Position numbers and translations under genes: made by a program
Assembly (NCBI GenBank): GCA_026416655.1
Contig: JAOAES010000119.1
Span: forward strand, 1 to 6,682
Direction of reading: 5' to 3'
From: Fimbriimonadales bacterium
Lineage (GTDB): Bacteria; Armatimonadota; Fimbriimonadia; Fimbriimonadales; GBS-DC
Length of the DNA stretch: 6,682 nucleotides
Notes under the pieces: model-generated
The model's database searches: none
What the model was told of the DNA's origin: nothing
What the model saw: the letters and a program-made list of their open reading frames with translations, nothing else
Part shown: positions 5,180 to 6,682 of the stretch, one piece after another
Layout of the letters: each line of letters opens with the position of its first letter
Numbering within the stretch: the first letter of the stretch is position 1

Positions 5180-6226
5180 ATGGAACGGCTTAGTCGTTTA
5201 CTCCACCGCCACGAACTCCTCCTCTCCATCGGCGTTTTTGGAGTGGCACAGATGGGGGCGGATGTGCTGGCGGATTTGGAGTATGGGACGGCGGCGGCGG
5301 TAGTGCGCCTGCTGGGGCTTGCAGCCTTTGTGGGGATACTGGCGCAAAGCCTGCTGCAACGCAACCGCCCGCTGGACGTGCCCCTCGTGTTCACAGAAGC
5401 CGAGCGACGCGAGGACGCACGCGCTCAGCTGAAGCAGTTCGAGGCGCACACGCGCACTGAACGCACCGTGAAAACGCTGGATGCCAGCTCGCCTGTGCGC
5501 GAAGAGGAACTCTATATCCAGCTGCGCAACGCCGCGCGGCTACGCCAGACAAACGACCCCGCCCTGTGGAAGGACACGCTGAGTCAGCTGGTGCGCGAAT
5601 GGGATGAGGAAGTAGACGAGCGGCTCAAACGCTGGATTACAGGGCATTATCACGGCATGGTGTATTATGTGAACCCCGACGTTGTGTTGCCTGCAGCGTT
5701 TTATTTGGGCGCGGCGGTGGGACTGCGCCGCGACCTCAAGATTTACCAGCGCAACAGCCCCGGAAACTACCATTTGGCGATCGACCTCGCGGGCAACGCG
5801 CGGCGCGTGCTGGAGCCGCCCGACCATGAAATTAGAGGTATCCAACAAATCCCCGCCGACATAGACCTGCCCGAAACGCGCGGCGAACAGCTGATTCTGC
5901 ACCTGAGCATCGGCAGGCATCCACCTGCGCTGGAGGCGCACCCCGACCACGCCAAAGCCGACTCGGTTGCGTTTTACTACCCTGAATCACTGCCCCTCAA
6001 CGAGAACTGGCTGCCTTATGTGCAGGCATTCGTGCAACGCGCCAAGCCGTGGGTAGACCGTTATCGCCAAGTCGATATCTGCATGGCGCTCCCTCATTCC
6101 TTTGCGATGGCGTTGGGGATGGCGTTTTCACGCTCGCTGCACATACGCCTGTGCCACTGGTACGAGGGCGAATATAAACCCGCCGCCGCGCTGCGCTGGA
6201 TCGAACAGAAACTCCCGTTTGATTAG
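5180..6226 (+). CDS. Two-helix membrane anchor fused to a SAVED-like nucleotide-sensor domain
   Basis: This 348-residue protein has two hydrophobic helices near the amino end, about 13-30 and 36-58. A charged linker (about 72-150) follows, then a SAVED-like domain. SAVED domains are two fused CARF-like halves that bind cyclic oligonucleotides in CBASS and some type III CRISPR defences. The first half is suggested by MVYYVNPDVVLPAAFYLGAAVGLRRDLKIY (160-189). The second is suggested by VDICMALPHSFAMALGMAF (298-316), then LCHWYEGEYKPAAAL (324-338), the usual 'P-x-x-x-A-x-x-LG ... Y-x-PA' pattern. The architecture matches TM-SAVED effectors, thought to damage the inner membrane after binding the signal. 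ATG 5180 is the only ATG in the open frame, since an in-frame TGA lies at 5162-5164. GAGG at 5163-5166 is 13 bases away, so translation signals are weak. No CD-NTase or CRISPR gene is in the window, so its signal source is unknown. Confidence 0.75.
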   Translation: MERLSRLLHRHELLLSIGVFGVAQMGADVLADLEYGTAAAVVRLLGLAAFVGILAQSLLQRNRPLDVPLVFTEAERREDARAQLKQFEAHTRTERTVKTLDASSPVREEELYIQLRNAARLRQTNDPALWKDTLSQLVREWDEEVDERLKRWITGHYHGMVYYVNPDVVLPAAFYLGAAVGLRRDLKIYQRNSPGNYHLAIDLAGNARRVLEPPDHEIRGIQQIPADIDLPETRGEQLILHLSIGRHPPALEAHPDHAKADSVAFYYPESLPLNENWLPYVQAFVQRAKPWVDRYRQVDICMALPHSFAMALGMAFSRSLHIRLCHWYEGEYKPAAALRWIEQKLPFD

Positions 6227-6272
6227 CAGACCCATCCAAGTTTTATGAACTCGCCGTCCCCCTTCGAACGCG

Positions 6273-6320
6273 AATTCCCCCAATTCCCCCGAAATTCCAC
6301 CAGAATTCGCCTTAAAATTC
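6273..6320 (+). repeat. Five helically spaced AATTC motifs upstream of a strong promoter
   Basis: AATTC begins at 6273, 6282, 6293, 6304 and 6316. The first two are exact tandem copies of AATTCCCCC, and the others are followed by degenerate C-rich tails. The spacings of 9, 11, 11 and 12 bases are near one helical turn. Short A/T stretches repeated in phase are known to bend DNA, and this set ends 10 bases before the -35 box at 6331. It fills most of the gap after the SAVED gene; I saw no clear terminator between 6227 and 6272. Confidence 0.6.
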
Positions 6321-6330
6321 CCTTAACCCC

Positions 6331-6360
6331 TTGACAAATGCGCCCTCGATGTGCTATAAT
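6331..6360 (+). promoter_or_regulatory. Near-consensus sigma70-type promoter
   Basis: TTGACA at 6331-6336 and TATAAT at 6355-6360 both match consensus exactly, with an 18-base spacer. Transcription should start near G6367. It is the strongest promoter in the window and directly precedes the structured RNA region, with no open reading frame in between. Confidence 0.88.
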
Positions 6361-6366
6361 ATAAGT

Positions 6367-6682
6367 GCTGTCGGGGAAACCCGATGGCGTGACCCGAGTG
6401 CAGCGGGAGAGTCCCTGCTGTCGGGAGCCTCGCGAAGCCCGCGCGAGCCGCGCCGCGAAAGCGGCGTGAGTTTGGGACAGCGAGGAGTAATGCGGAAGCC
6501 TGCGCCCCAGCAAAGGCAACCGCAAGCGGCAGATAGGAACGCTCGGAACCAGAGCGCTTACTCGAGGAGTAATAGGACGCCTTCGGATCGGCGGCAACGT
6601 CGGTTAAGGCTCCGAAAGCTTCGAAGCGACGCTCTGTGGGAAGACGGCTCTGAAAAGGGCAATCCCAAAGCGCTCGGGTCTT
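6367..6682 (+). ncRNA. Unidentified large structured RNA (possible ncRNA or leader)
   Basis: There is no plausible + strand reading frame here, but complementary segments abound. Hairpin UCGGG-GAAA-CCCGA lies at 6371-6384. A 10-bp helix pairs 6391-6400 with 6671-6680 (one G-U) and encloses the rest. Inside are CAGCGGGA/UCCC-U-GCUG (6401-6420), CUCGCG/CGCGAG (6429-6447), CGCCGC-GAAA-GCGGCG (6451-6466), and GCGG..GCCU/AGGC..CCGC (6492-6523). These are followed by CGCUC/GAGCG (6540-6556), UUACUC/GAGUAA (6558-6572), a 13-bp stem with a GCAA loop (6579-6610) and UGGGA..GCUCU-GAAA-AGGGC..UCCCA (6637-6667). Four loops are GNRA, which often mediate tertiary contacts. I find no signature of RNase P RNA, 6S, SRP RNA, tmRNA, rRNA or the common riboswitches. 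An IscB-type omega RNA (HEARO), an unusual large leader or a retron RNA are possibilities I cannot test. It may continue past the window. Confidence 0.65.

Noticed and set aside
5056..5394. Minus-strand open frame (112 codons) upstream of the GNAT gene
   Set aside because: It overlaps the SAVED gene's membrane-helix region and the leftward promoter, and the protein is unlike any family I know.
6223..6597. Minus-strand open frame (124 codons) across the RNA region
   Set aside because: It covers the phased repeats, a consensus promoter and dense RNA helices, and its composition is Arg/Ser-rich without motifs.
6391..6680. The 10-bp closing helix as retron a1/a2 arms
   Set aside because: No reverse transcriptase is visible and the interior is many short GNRA hairpins in place of the long msd hairpin expected; it is kept only as an untested alternative.
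6367..6682. RNase P RNA or a common riboswitch (glycine, cobalamin, FMN, T-box)
   Set aside because: GAGGAAAGUCC and the other RNase P cores are absent. GCGGGAGAG recalls glycine riboswitches, but the rest of that aptamer is missing; the FMN and cobalamin cores are absent. GAGGAGTAAT recalls the start of T-box stem I, but no T-box sequence follows in the window.

Overview
This is a compact bacterial segment with moderately high GC. Genes run on both strands with short gaps, ATGA-type stop/start overlaps and sigma70-like promoters. The encoded tmRNA confirms a bacterium. One promoter sits directly on a GTG start codon (leaderless mRNA), a habit frequent in Deinococcus-Thermus, Chloroflexota, Armatimonadota and Actinobacteria. 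I cannot place the organism more precisely; an environmental, possibly thermophilic lineage of that kind is only an impression.

Left part (1-2149, + strand): a three-gene operon. It encodes a NodB-like polysaccharide deacetylase, an M29 metallo-aminopeptidase whose start overlaps the deacetylase stop, and a small CDGSH iron-sulfur protein. Convergent to it, ending 5 bp from the CDGSH stop codon, lies the tmRNA gene ssrA on the minus strand (2155-2505). It has a visible acceptor stem with the G-U alanine identity pair, a T-arm, pseudoknot PK1 and the tag ANTNYALAA. Its upstream region also faces the start of a + strand Uma2-family (DUF820) gene that is a relic: the amino end and the extreme carboxyl end remain, in different frames, with the catalytic core missing.

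Middle part (2856-5059, - strand): a three-gene operon read leftwards from a promoter at 5066-5094. It encodes a GNAT acetyltransferase resembling spermidine/spermine acetyltransferases, a 165-residue unrecognised beta-rich protein, and an M28 metallopeptidase with transmembrane segments inserted between its zinc-ligand motifs.

Right part (5060-6682, + strand): a divergent gene encodes a two-helix membrane anchor joined to a SAVED-like domain. This is the architecture of membrane effectors of CBASS antiphage defence, but no CD-NTase gene is in the window. After it comes a set of helically spaced AATTC motifs, a near-perfect promoter (TTGACA-18-TATAAT), and about 315 nt that fold on paper into an elaborate RNA. 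That RNA has a 10-bp closing helix between 6391-6400 and 6671-6680 and several GNRA-capped hairpins. I could not assign it to a known family. It and the orphan SAVED protein are the most interesting parts of the window.
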